From: Tubulanus polymorphus
Taxonomy: Eukaryota > Nemertea > Palaeonemertea > Tubulaniformes > Tubulanidae
NCBI RefSeq assembly: GCF_964204645.1
Contig: NC_134030.1
Span: 21,581,210-21,645,209 of the forward strand
Length of the DNA stretch: 64,000 bases
Direction: 5' to 3'
This document shows positions 54,001-62,246 of this stretch, piece by piece. A program made the translations under genes and the position numbers. Numbering within the stretch: the stretch's first letter is position 1; each line of letters opens with the position of its first letter. The notes under the pieces are model-generated. The model saw only the letters and a program-made list of their open reading frames with translations, did no database searches and was not told the origin of the DNA.

Positions 54001-57000
54001 TTAGTTTTTGAAAATGTCTCATAGAATTGAGTCTAAAAGTCACTACTCTCTTAGTTTTTGAAAATGTCTCATAGAATTGAGTCTAAACGTCACTACTCTC
54101 TTAGTTTTTGAAAATGTCTCATATAATTGATTCTAAACGTCACTAATCTCTTAGTTTTCAAAATGTCTCATATAATTGAGTCTAAACGTCACTAATCTCT
54201 TAGTTTTCAAAATGTCTCTTTGAATTGAGAAAAGAATCAAAACTAAAGGCTACTGCTCCAAACCTGTTGCTCATATCACATGATTTTTTAGTCTCACAAC
54301 ACAGGTGCCCACCCTTCCAAATTTGGCTCCATTCCACAGGTCGCCAATCTGTGGCCATAAAAAAGAGTCATGAAATAAACTACAGAATAATGTTTTATCA
54401 TTCAATGAATTTTGTTTATTAATTCACACAAATTACACGATGTGGAATCAGTTTATCCGCTATGGAATCAATAATTTAACCACAGTGGAATCAGATATTC
54501 CCGGCCTGTTCATTGGCTTTACGCCACCATTCGTCGTAAGCCGTCTTCTTTCGACGGCTAAGAGCGAGTTCTTCAGCTGAATCATCAGCTGCAGCAGCAG
54601 TTTCAGCGTTCACCATCGACCACAAACTGATCACTAACAACATGATCGGAAGTAAACTTCTCAACATTTTCATCAGCATTGACGCTACAAATTAATACAA
54701 TCTGTTTTATTATTGTTTAACCTTCGTGAAAGAAAGATCTTCATTCTATTTGTTGAATTAGTTTTTACAAGTTTACAGTGAAATTAGAATTATAACTTAC
54801 CGATCATTTTAACAGTTGTTTCGGCGACAAATCACAGATTTATACGAGCAATTTACGAAGCTGAAATAGGAACGAATACATCGGTGATATTTGAACTGAA
54901 TTTCAGCAGTCATAAAAATATTTAATTCATCTATAATTAATCATAGAACCTACATCTGATGCTAGTTAAACTTAACAGAATTGAATACAGAAAATATCTA
55001 AAAATTTTTGACAATTTGAAAATGTTAGAATTATTTCTTGTAAATTTCATTAAACCAACATCTGTTTCAGATAAAGTTAACAAATTCAAAATAACATCAA
55101 ATTTCTAAAATTAGAATCAAGTTTTAACAATTTCAAAATGTTGAAATTAGTTCTTGTACAATTCGTCCGTAGCAATAACTACACAATATGAGATCAATGT
55201 TGATGACTCTACGATTGATGAACTTACCTTCGAATACAAACGATTCCAAGTTGATGAAATGTTGATGAAACTGATTGGTTTATATTGACTATGTCCGCAC
55301 CACCTGCCTCTCATCTCACACTGGGTGAAATTATCAAAGCAGAAATTTACAATCGATCCTTTTTTTGTCGAATCAGGAATTGAAAAAAATCCACGCGGGA
55401 AACGGAGAATGCGTGCAAAAAATCAACCGAACCATGAATTCAATAATAGATACATCCAAACTGTTACCGGAGCAGTTTTACTGAGTCCTGTTGTGATAGA
55501 ACAAAAGAGATGCGTGCAAAAAACTAAACCAACCGTACATCAAAAACATATGCCACGATTGTTCACTATTTTCATGGGCTTTGATTTGATTAATACATGT
55601 AATTGATGAATTGATCAGGACTTTTAAAATTTTCGAAAATGTAATGTCGCAGTGAAAAAATACCATCAGCAAACCTAGAATTTCCTACCAAATCATACGA
55701 CAATTTTCACCATTTTCATTCTGGATATAAACAAACTATCGGTTATAACGTATTTCCATCTGACCCCTGGAGCCGCAGTTGTATCAGGGAGGAGGAGGGG
55801 GGGGGGGGGGTTAACTAAAATGAAAAACGAATTAACCCCGGGTTAAAGTTAATACCAAAAAATCTCAAGTTTTATAGACTGGTATTAACTCAAACACGCG
55901 GGTTAACTCAATTGAAAAAGAATTAGGTTAACCCCCGAATAAAACTTAATACCTGTCTATAATGCCAAGCGCTCTCAAGTTTTATAGACTGGTATTAACT
56001 TAAACACGCGGGTTAACTCAATTGAAAAAGAATTAGGTTAACCCCCGAATTAAACTTAATAACTGTCTATAATGCCGAGCACTGAAGTTAACTATAAGTT
56101 CCGCTATAAGAACAAGGCGAATCCAAAGCGGTGCGTATCCCCCCTAAAAATGTCGAGTCGCCCTGAAACTAGGGGAAAATGAAAAGTATTAAACTGACAC
56201 CTGAAAAAATTTGAATTCATTCCCGCTTATTTCCCACAATAATTTAGTGTTTTCCGATGAGATTTTTCTTTTGGGGATGACCTTACAGATACCCCCTATT
56301 TGGGGGAGGGGTTGCACCCGGCCTCCTTGTATCAGAGCTTAGGTCCGCCCGTTTGTTATAATGTATAATACTGTGCATCGTATAATCGAAGAAATTGACG
56401 ACAAAATGAGATATGCTAACTGTACTGCAGCGGTTTGTTGTACGGGACCGTAAACCACGTCTGGTAATCGATCAGACTAAAACCCTTTAGAAAATAAAGT
56501 TCACTATATTTTCGTCTAGCTCCACGGTATGATAACGCATAGAAAGGAGTCTAATGTTTTGGGCGGACATAATTCTTGAATTTTCCCATTTCTCATCGAC
56601 ATCACAATTGTTAACAATGTCTAACATCAATTTAACACAACCCGGGGCCGAAGTTGCTCAAAAGTTGGTTAAAGATAACCGGCGGATAAATACCATAGTA
56701 ACAATGAACTTTAAATCGTCACACTATCAACTATCCACTATTTAACTCAAAAGCCCAACGCAGACGGCACCGAAAAAAACATTTTTCCTCGTGCAAAAAC
56801 GTTTTCGATGTTTTTTGTCATGCCGTGTGCGGGGGAGGCAAAACACAAAACGCCGAACTGAAAAACGTTTTTCACGAGCAAAAAACGTTTTCTGAAAAAC
56901 GTGTTTTCTGTTTCGGCGAAACAAAGGTTTTGCCGTCTGCGTTGGGCTTAACCAATTCGAGCATCAAATATTCTAATATTTCTGTCGGTATGTTTCAGGG

Positions 57001-57193
57001 TTTTAAATACCACGTGATCAGTACGTCCAGTGAGTGGGTGATGTCTATCGGAATGATGGCTTATTTTCTGACGTTCATCCGCGAATTCCATCGAACGAAC
57101 ATCACTCCGATACAACTGTCGATCTACGTGCCCCGCGGGCCGATACGCGACTCACGCGCCAGTGCCGACACCTACGTCGCTAATGTCATGTGA
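30052..57193 (+). CDS. DRAM-family six-span membrane protein with alternative exon 7
   Basis: Coding exons: 30052-30134, 30698-30751, 30855-30922, 31455-31606, 31717-31894, one exon 7 (A 32351-32424, or B at 33881, 37692, 42618, 47435 or 52232), then 56999-57193. All have GT-AG ends and compatible phases (2,2,1,0,1,0). The product is 267 (A) or 266 (B) residues; human DRAM2 has 266. Family landmarks: [62 protein letters not shown], the last-exon block [20 protein letters not shown] and REF. DRAM proteins are lysosomal/endomembrane proteins that promote autophagy; in vertebrates DRAM1 is a p53 target. Whether this one resembles DRAM1 or DRAM2 more is not decided here. Introns around exon 7 span 25 kb and hold five antisense peptide genes. 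The C-terminus is divergent. Confidence 0.88.
30335..30505. repeat. 45-bp tandem repeat in DRAM intron 2
   Basis: About 3.7 copies of 'gtattacaggcatactgctg' plus 'tattgtgtctgtcctgcagtgc'. It follows 'agccctttcattgctgactg', which resembles the 'ccctttcagtgcg' end of the MITE in the array units, so it may have grown inside a degraded copy of that element. Confidence 0.8.
30975..31405 (+). repeat. 109-bp satellite, about 4 copies, in DRAM intron 4
   Basis: Same monomer as 4617-5140, in the same orientation. One monomer has a 3-bp deletion (31175). The array stops 50 bp before the acceptor of exon 5 (31455), so it fills most of the intron 30923-31454. Confidence 0.9.
31615..31716. other. DRAM intron 5 with diverged 'ccacaactgtggaac' units
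   Basis: This short intron (31607-31716) contains three diverged units of the 'gttccacagttgtg' motif in reverse ('gactgtggaactggatccac', 'aactgtggaagtgc'). Confidence 0.6.
31975..32220. mobile_element. 246-bp near-perfect palindrome between DRAM exons 6 and 7A
   Basis: The left arm (31975-32070, from 'tatctacagattaaaagaat' to 'ctagagatcatc') is the reverse complement, with only a few mismatches, of the right arm (32125-32220, from 'gatgatctctagggtgagat' to 'aatctgtaaata'). The ~54-bp loop consists of small 'gatgatctctatga' repeats. As RNA it would form a ~95-bp hairpin. It lies between the exon 6 donor (31895) and the exon 7A acceptor (32350). Confidence 0.9.
32351..32424 (+). CDS. DRAM alternative exon 7, version A
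   Basis: Acceptor CCGAACAG, donor GGG|GTGAGT, 74 nt. Entered in phase 1 from exon 6 (ending ..TTG A), it encodes [20 protein letters not shown] then YPKDG, and leaves in phase 0 into GFKYHVI of the last exon. It aligns with version B (the F, K and KW-aromatic-P positions) and with the loop before the last membrane span in DRAM2 (..WNPEDKG). The upstream AGs at 32278, 32284 and 32337 would not give an open joined frame. Confidence 0.75.
32530..32950. repeat. Tandem 'cagactggtcttaagttgtt' repeat at the left array boundary
   Basis: Seven or so units of 50-60 bp, 'aagctcagactggtcttaag' plus 'ttgttagattggttataaaa', with two longer identical blocks at 32810-32940. The reverse orientation of the family occurs at 20095-20310. 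The first array unit begins at its right edge (32951), and the same repeat type closes each later unit, for example at 36625-36710. Confidence 0.85.
33280..33574. mobile_element. TTAA-flanked MITE (piggyBac-like), present in every array unit
   Basis: The element is bounded by TTAA on both sides and has inverted ends: 'ccctttcagtgcgtctacac' left, 'tagtccgcactgaaaggg' right. An inner inverted pair 'tacactgcagtgcagtgta' and 'gatacactgcaccgcggtgt' follows. TTAA target duplication and CCCTTT ends are typical of piggyBac-type transposons; at 295 bp it is non-autonomous. Sister copies carried by the array: 37092-37386, 42018-42312, 46835-47129, 51632-51926. Confidence 0.75.
33881..33951 (+). CDS. 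DRAM alternative exon 7, version B copy 1
   Basis: Acceptor AAACGCAG after a long pyrimidine tract (cctcctattttcttttcctt), donor GCG|GTAAGT, 71 nt. Phase 1 in, phase 0 out, like version A. It encodes [20 protein letters not shown] then PDNA. The KW-F-P core corresponds to KW-Y-P of version A. Confidence 0.8.
34011..34330 (+). repeat. 50-bp minisatellite in unit 1, about 6 copies
   Basis: The 50-bp monomer reads 'tgtctcaaagaattgagtct', 'aaacgtcact', 'actctcttag', 'tttttgaaaa'. Sub-types differ at 'caaag', 'catat' or 'catag'. The arrays are ~26 copies in units 2-4 (37822-39140, 42748-44066, 47565-48883) and ~37 in unit 5 (52362-54226). Confidence 0.92.
34595..34911 (-). CDS. Secreted peptide precursor gene, copy 1 (nested, antisense)
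   Basis: Minus-strand gene. TATAAA at 35389-35384; 5'UTR exon to 35333 (donor GTAAGT); exon 2 34964-34905 (acceptor ATTTCAG, donor GTAAGT) with ATG at 34911; exon 3 34788-34595 (acceptor TTTGTAG, stop TGA); AATAAA at 34524-34519. The 66-residue product starts [20 protein letters not shown], a signal peptide probably cut after VNA. An acidic spacer ([16 protein letters not shown]), the tetrabasic site RRKK and the C-terminal peptide [17 protein letters not shown] follow. This is the layout of prepropeptides for neuropeptides, venom or defence peptides cut by furin/PC enzymes. There is no Cys and no C-terminal Gly for amidation. I recognise no family, so the function is unknown. If splicing fails, an in-frame ATG at 34783 gives a 62-residue form. 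Confidence 0.7.
35384..35389 (-). promoter_or_regulatory. TATA box of peptide gene copy 1
   Basis: TATAAA on the minus strand lies ~50 bases upstream of the first donor (35333), so transcription should start near 35357. The equivalent box is present in all five units. Confidence 0.5.
37692..37762 (+). CDS. DRAM alternative exon 7, version B copy 2
   Basis: Identical in sequence and splice sites to copy 1 (acceptor AACGCAG, donor GTAAGT at 37763). Confidence 0.8.
39405..39721 (-). CDS. Secreted peptide precursor gene, copy 2
   Basis: Exon 2 is 39774-39715 with ATG at 39721-39719; exon 3 is 39598-39405. The encoded 66-residue precursor is identical to copy 1. TATA box, splice sites and AATAAA are conserved at the same offsets. 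Confidence 0.7.
42618..42688 (+). CDS. DRAM alternative exon 7, version B copy 3
   Basis: Same 71-nt exon as copies 1, 2 and 4, with intact AG acceptor (42617) and GTAAGT donor (42689). Confidence 0.8.
44331..44647 (-). CDS. Secreted peptide precursor gene, copy 3
   Basis: Exon 2 is 44700-44641 with ATG at 44647-44645; exon 3 is 44524-44331. The product is identical to copies 1, 2 and 5. Confidence 0.7.
47435..47505 (+). CDS. DRAM alternative exon 7, version B copy 4
   Basis: Same sequence as copies 1-3, splice sites intact (donor GTAAGT at 47506). Confidence 0.8.
49148..49464 (-). CDS. Secreted peptide precursor gene, copy 4 (one substitution)
   Basis: Exon 2 is 49517-49458 with ATG at 49464-49462; exon 3 is 49341-49148. 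The only amino-acid difference from the other copies is Ala to Val in the acidic spacer ([10 protein letters not shown]). The mature C-terminal peptide is unchanged. Confidence 0.7.
52232..52302 (+). CDS. DRAM alternative exon 7, version B copy 5 (Phe to Ile)
   Basis: Same splice sites and phases as the other B copies, but codon 4 reads ATC, not TTC, giving [11 protein letters not shown]. It is the only B copy with a changed protein sequence, and the one closest to the last exon (4.7 kb). Confidence 0.8.
54491..54807 (-). CDS. Secreted peptide precursor gene, copy 5
   Basis: Exon 2 is 54860-54801 with ATG at 54807-54805; exon 3 is 54684-54491. The product is identical to copies 1-3. Confidence 0.7.
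56751..56950. mobile_element. ~200-bp MITE with 'gcccaacgcagacggca' ends, copy 2
   Basis: The inverted ends 'aagcccaacgcagacggca' (left) and 'tgccgtctgcgttgggctt' (right, 56931-56949) match copy 1 at 8339-8540. It lies in the last DRAM intron and ends 48 bp before the acceptor of the terminal exon (56998), leaving little room for branch point and pyrimidine tract. Confidence 0.88.
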
Positions 57194-57279
57194 CCGGTCC
57201 CTAACGTCACGTGACCAGTTAAACATCAGCAGACGCGAACTCAACTAGAACGCGAATGAATGAAACTCATTACGTCAGA

Positions 57280-58150
57280 TCTGTATCTAGTTCCACAATT
57301 CTGAAATCAGTTCCACAGTTCTGTATCTAGTTCCACAATTCTGAAATCAGTTCCACAGTTCTGTATCTAGTTCCACAATTCTGAAATCAGTTCCACAGTT
57401 CTGTATCTAGTTCCACAATTCTGAAATCAGTTCCACGGTTCTGTATCTAGTTCCACAATTCTGAAATCAGTTCCACGGTTCTGTATCTAGTTCCACAATT
57501 CTGAAATCAGTTCCACAGTTCTGTATCTAGTTCCACAATTCTGAAATCAGTTCCACAGTTCTGTATCTAGTTCCACAATTCTGAAATCAGTTCCACAGTT
57601 CTGTATCTAGTTCCACAATTCTGAAATCAGTTCTACGGTTCTGTATCTAGTTCCACAATTCTGAAATCAGTTCCACGGTTCTGTATCTAGTTCCACAATT
57701 CTGAAATCAGTTCCACAGTTCTGTATCTAGTTCCACAATTCTGAAATCAGTTCCACAGTTCTGTATCTAGTTCCACAATTCTGAAATCAGTTCCACAGTT
57801 CTGTATCTAGTTCCACAATTCTGAAATCAGTTCCACAGTTCTGTATCTAGTTCCACAATTCTGAAATCAGTTCCACAGTTCTGGACTCAATTGTACAGTT
57901 CAGGGCTCCAGTTCCTCACATCCGAAACCAGTTCCACAGTTCAGAATTTAGTTCCACGGTTCTGGGCCCAGTTTCACTCTGGACCTAGATTCAGTTCCAC
58001 AGTTCTTAAACCAGTTCCACAGCTCTGGACTCGATTGTGCACTGGTCCCAGTTTCACAGTTCTGGGTCCAGTTCCACAGTTCTGGGTCCAGTTCCACGGT
58101 TCTGGGTCCAGTTCCACGGTATCCAGTTCCACAGCTCTGGGGCCGGTTGC
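57280..58150. repeat. 40-bp satellite downstream of (or within the 3'UTR of) the DRAM gene
   Basis: About 15 almost identical 40-bp units, 'ctgtatctagttccacaatt' plus 'ctgaaatcagttccacagtt', run to ~57880. They pass into diverged 20-bp-type units ('ctgggtccagttccacagtt') to ~58150. The motif is shared with 20770-21560 and the foldbacks at 16321 and 18140. No AATAAA lies between the DRAM stop and the array; the first is near 58264, so the 3'UTR may include the satellite. Confidence 0.92.
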
Positions 58151-58433
58151 CCCAAACGTAAACGTACTGAGACATGCTGGAAATCATCGTAATAATCACC
58201 GGTTACAGTTCGACGTTTAGTGTTACTGTTATTGTATTTAAAAAAGAACTTTGATGAAATCTTGAATAAAAACGAGCTCAACAACAACTGTTGAACTGGA
58301 TTCAGATCAGTGGTTTTTGCGAAGATTAGTGGCTATGTGCACATATAAGGTTGTCATTCACTTGGTTGATTTTGTCGAGCACTGTTTTGATATTGTGTGT
58401 TGAAAATTGGCGCCATTTTGGTAACTGCTTTAT

Positions 58434-58657
58434 TAGGCTAAACAAAAATGATACCTTGTTTCTCCGCAGCGGCCGGGTCATTTTTGTAAAATTTGATAAA
58501 ATTTGTAAACAGTTCATTTCTATACCGGCCGGGTCTGTCATGGTAAAATTGATCACGATTTTAAAAAAAGTAATGTATAGGGTAGATAGGCGGCCGGCCG
58601 GGTCAACATTTAAGCTCAGCAGAGCGGAGAAACAAGATATCAATTTTTTTTAGCCTT
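58434..58657. mobile_element. ~220-bp MITE with ~33-bp inverted ends and TTA duplication
   Basis: The left end 'ggctaaacaaaaatgatacc' plus 'ttgtttctccgc' is inverted, with a few mismatches, in the right end 'gcggagaaacaagatatcaa' plus 'tttttttagcc'. 'TTA' flanks both sides. The interior repeats 'cggccgggtc' three times. Its open frames derive from this structure. Confidence 0.75.
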
Positions 58658-59770
58658 ATGTATACGACATATGAATTAGATTTCAATGAATTATTTTTCT
58701 TGAAACTATCAGTTCCATTAGCATAATCTAATAATTATCCTACAAATGTATAATTTGCATGTCGAGTCTATGTAATGTATCTGCTGGTGTACTTATATAT
58801 GGGTCAATTCATTCGCACCAATGAATTCATGTTTTTGTTAGAGAGCAGTGATATGTTTAAAATGTAAATTTGAATATGGCCAGTTGATTGTTTCTGTTTA
58901 AAATATAAAAAATATGGCCAGTCGTGAAAAGAGAGTCGGACACTAGGATTTGAACCCGATGACTTAGTGAGACTCTGTCACGTTCCTCCCTTCTGCAGGG
59001 ATTCGAACCTGATGACATCTTATGACTGTATCACATTCCTGGTTGGGGGGAGGGGAGTGGGGGACGGTCCACCTGATGCGCATATTGCGGGGTTGAGAAA
59101 AGGGGGTGTATGTACACTCGGTGCTTGTCTTTACGTAGCAAAAGACTTCTCTTTATGGAAGTCAAACACTAATACGGAACAAGTTTGAATTATTTTGTAA
59201 AACTTTATCATTACAATAAAAAGATGTTTGCACGCAAAAAAAAATTCTGACTACTCAAATTTTTATCGGTTTTTGTAGCAATGCCCCTTTCGATAGGAGC
59301 TTTGAGCGGGGTTTGAATCCATCCAAAAACGAAATGAAAAATAAGTCTACTTGTTAAGGTGTTAGCGGTTTATATTTCAACAAGATATTCCAGAAAAAAA
59401 AACAATGCGAAAAAAACCGTACAGCGAAAGAAAAAGTCTACATCAATGCGCAATTATAAGATTGACTCTTATGAAGTCAAAATTAAAGAGTCAAATGTTA
59501 CCCACACACATATTGTGAAACCAGCCTCTTGTCGTTTCTACAGAGTGGATTTAATCCTAGGCCTAACAAATAAGTGTACTTCAGCACCGCCAGGTGGCGT
59601 GACTAATAGCCATTCATACATTGTCGGATTTCATTTAAACTAATCAATCCGAGTCTCAGAAATGATTCACAATTTTCTGCTGTCAATGTTTGTTATAGTT
59701 TTCATTGATAATTGATTTACTCAAAAAGAAGAAAATTTGATTCAATTTTACTTGAAACCTAGAGAAAATT
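58658..59770. other. Intergenic region with tRNA-like fragments
   Basis: 'aggatttgaacccgatgac' (58946) and 'gggattcgaacctgatgac' (58999) are reverse T-loop motifs in a short duplication and may derive from a tRNA-related SINE. The frame at 59359-59643 is Lys-rich, low in complexity and unsupported. No gene is called. Confidence 0.35.
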
Positions 59771-59779
59771 GTAACTACT

Positions 59780-59905
59780 AGCGACACCTGGTGGATCATC
59801 ACTTGCCACAAGTGGAATCCTCTATCGTGCAGTAGATGATGTCCTACTGCGCACTAGCGACGCCTAGTGGATCCTCACTTGCCACAAGTGGAATCCTATG
59901 TATCT
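59780..59905 (-). repeat. ~86-bp repeat unit, reverse orientation of 28058-28345
   Basis: Two units with 'agcgacacctggtggatcat', 'cacttgccacaagtggaatc' and 'gatgtcctactgcgcactag'. The phrase 'ccacttgtgg/ccacaagtgg' is itself a palindrome. Confidence 0.8.
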
Positions 59906-60069
59906 ACAGTCAGGCTAGAGTTCCCCATTGAAAAAGAGATAAATAAGTTAATCGAGTCAACTAATTAGCTAATTAACGCTATATTTAGAGCAAGGAATTA
60001 TTTTCATTTTGCTTCTCGCTGAAACCAAAAAATAGTCTGATAAATAAAGTTTAGATTTGAGAATAACGA

Positions 60070-60148
60070 GAAACCCGGTTCACTGAGACCGCTGATTCAG
60101 TCCGTCTGCTAAACCCGGTTCACTGAGTCCGCTGATTCAGTCCGTCTG
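60070..60148. repeat. 40-bp direct duplication over the TMUB stop codon
   Basis: Two copies of 'aacccggttcactgagtccg' plus 'ctgattcagtccgtctgct' lie side by side with one mismatch. The coding copy encodes the C-terminus (..LNQRTQ) and stop. The second lies in the 3'UTR, so the duplication did not lengthen the protein. Confidence 0.8.
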
Positions 60149-61037
60149 CTGTGTGCGATGGAACAACTTCCGGTCGCCGTTGGTTACGAAACGTGATTAT
60201 TACCGCGAACATAAACAAAACTGTAACCCCTAGCAACGCGAGGGTCGACATCGCGTTGAAGAAAGTCCTGTATGTAATCCGACAATACCAGATTAGTCCG
60301 AGTATGAGTCCGAATAACGGGAACATCAAATTACTCATATCGACGTCGATGTGGTCCTGTTCGCGGTCCGCGCCGTTGTTGCCGTGTTGTTGTTGTTGGT
60401 GCGTCGCCGCGGATACGAGACAATGGATGACGCTGTTGTCGTCGACGTTGTACGACTGGAGGGTCTCGTTCTCCTGGCGCAGCTCCTGACCGTTGAATAT
60501 CAGCCGGATGTTGAAGTCGTCGGCGAGTTCCTCGAGAAAATGAGCGCTGAAAAAAGCAAATAACTTTATAATTTAATCCATGCACCTGGTGGATGGTCGC
60601 TTGCCGCAGTAAGATACGTACCGCTTGAATTGTCCGATTTGTTCGTTTGGTTTCGCTAGAACCACGCGCTCTCTGTCGTCCAAATATTTCAGTTTGATTC
60701 GAATCTGTTGCGAACTTCGTTGACGAAGTCCATCTTCTTGCGTCTGCTGAGAACTCGAGTCACCAGGGGGCGCCGGTTCCGCGTTTAAATTCGTAGTATT
60801 TTCTCCCTCGTCGGTGCGCGTAACGTCGTCTGCCGAAGTTTCGAACGCGTCCGGCGGTCCGTTGTCACGCGTAGTCGACGTAGAGGGCTCCGAGGTACGA
60901 GAACTAGTCGTAGCCTGGTCGCTGGTAGATGGCGCCGGTTGCAGCGATGATAACCATGCGATCAGTAACCCGAGTAAGATGAATAAAACAGTCGCGAAAA
61001 TAGTGACTTCATCACCGATACCTTCAATGACCGACAT
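60120..61037 (-). CDS. TMUB: Transmembrane and ubiquitin-like domain protein (TMUB1/2-like)
   Basis: Two coding exons: 61037-60622 (donor GTACGT, phase 2) and 60546-60120 (acceptor TTTTCAG, stop TGA), 280 residues. The N-terminus MSVIEGIGDEVTIFATVLFI matches the conserved TMUB start and forms membrane span 1 (~11-30). An acidic, Ser/Thr-rich linker follows. The ubiquitin-like domain starts at RIKLKYLDDRERVVLA (~111) and continues across the splice (QFKR, then FNIRLIFNGQELRQENETL and NSVIHCLVS). Two C-terminal spans follow (MFPLFGLILGLIWYCRI; MSTLALLGVTVLFMFAVII). TMUB proteins sit in the ER and other membranes and have been linked to ER-associated degradation. An upstream acceptor at 61049 (TTTTTCAG) shows that the first coding exon begins at 61048 and that a 5'UTR exon exists. 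Confidence 0.92.
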
Positions 61038-61244
61038 CACGATATCTGCTGAAAAAATCAACAAATGTTTTCATATTATACATTTCATATTATACATTTT
61101 TTATATGTAATATAGTTCCAAAATATTGCGTCCAAAAAGGACAAAAATCAGTTAAAATCCCTTAGAATCAACTGATTGATTCATTTCTTCATCATCATTA
61201 GGAAACTTTTTAAGCCCATCATTAAACGCACTATAACATCATGA

Positions 61245-61985
61245 GAGGAATTTATGAAGTACGTATGCTATGACATCATAGGAGGAATCTTAACGAGGAT
61301 GACATCACAAGCGGAATTTACAAAGTTAGTACTATATGACATCATGAGAGGAATCTATGAAATAAGTACGCTATGACATCATAGGAGGAACTCTTATTAA
61401 GCGGTGTGATATCATGAGAGAAATCTATAAAGTAAGTCTTCTATGACATCATAGGAGGAACTCTTTAAAGCGGTGTGACATCATCAGAGGAACCTATGAA
61501 GTAAGTATGCTATGACATCATAGGAGGAACTCTTTTAAGCGGTGTGACATCACAAGAGGAATCTTAAAAGTAAGTACACTATGACATCATAGGAGGAACT
61601 TTATTAAACAATGTGACATCATGAGAGGTACCTATGAAGTAAGTGTGCTGTGACATCATGAGAGGTACCTATGAAGTAAGTGTGCTATGACATCATAGGA
61701 GGAACTCTTTTAAGCGGTGTGACATTACAAGAGGAATCTATGAAGTAAGTACACTATGACATCATAGGAGGAACTTTATTAAACAGTGTGACATCATGAG
61801 AGGAACCTATGAAGTAAGTGTGCTATGACATCATAGGAGGAACTCTTTTAAGCGGTGGGACATCACAAGAGGAATCTATGAAGTAAGTATACTATGACAT
61901 CATAGGAGGAACTTTATTAAACAGTGTGACATCATGAGAGGAACCTATGAAGTAAGTATGCTATGACATCAGGAGGAATTTAGGA
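61245..61985. repeat. ~70-bp tandem repeat in the TMUB 5'UTR intron
   Basis: About ten units of 66-72 bp, each with two half-units: 'tatgacatcataggaggaac' plus 'tcttttaagcg', and 'gtgtgacatcatgagaggaa' plus 'cctatgaagtaagtat'. The outer copies are more diverged. If TMUB uses the donor at 62246, the array lies in that intron. Confidence 0.88.
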
Positions 61986-62246
61986 GTAGAGTCAAGTCGG
62001 CCCACTGCCAACTGGAATCTATTACGCTACGACAAGATGAAGGCCATCAAACAGTGATGAAAAACATATGGATTCATTTCACGGTTTAACTTCCTGCGTT
62101 ACAGTGAATCGTATGGTGGTGGAAAAAGGAAGCATCGCCAATTTTCAATCGGAAAAACCTCAAACAACCGACCTCCTCTTCTAGCTGACCCCATCTTATT
62201 ATTTCTAATATTTTGAAAATTTAAATAAAAAAAACGTGAAACTCAC

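Larger units (their letters stand above)
51303..56507. repeat. Array unit 5 (5.2 kb, last and right-truncated)
   Basis: MITE 51632-51926, exon 7-B5 52232-52302, the longest minisatellite (~52362-54226, ~37 copies, with 'aaaagtcact' variants clustered at 53820-54060), peptide gene 54491-54807, and two ~115-bp repeats. Homology to the other units stops at 'aaagttcactata' (56507), before the 'cacactggtctttcttaa' segment, so the right array boundary differs from the internal junctions. Confidence 0.9.

Noticed and set aside
58351-58653. 100-residue plus-strand frame (and its antisense partner)
   Set aside because: It coincides with the inverted-repeat MITE at 58434-58657; frames open on both strands reflect its symmetry.
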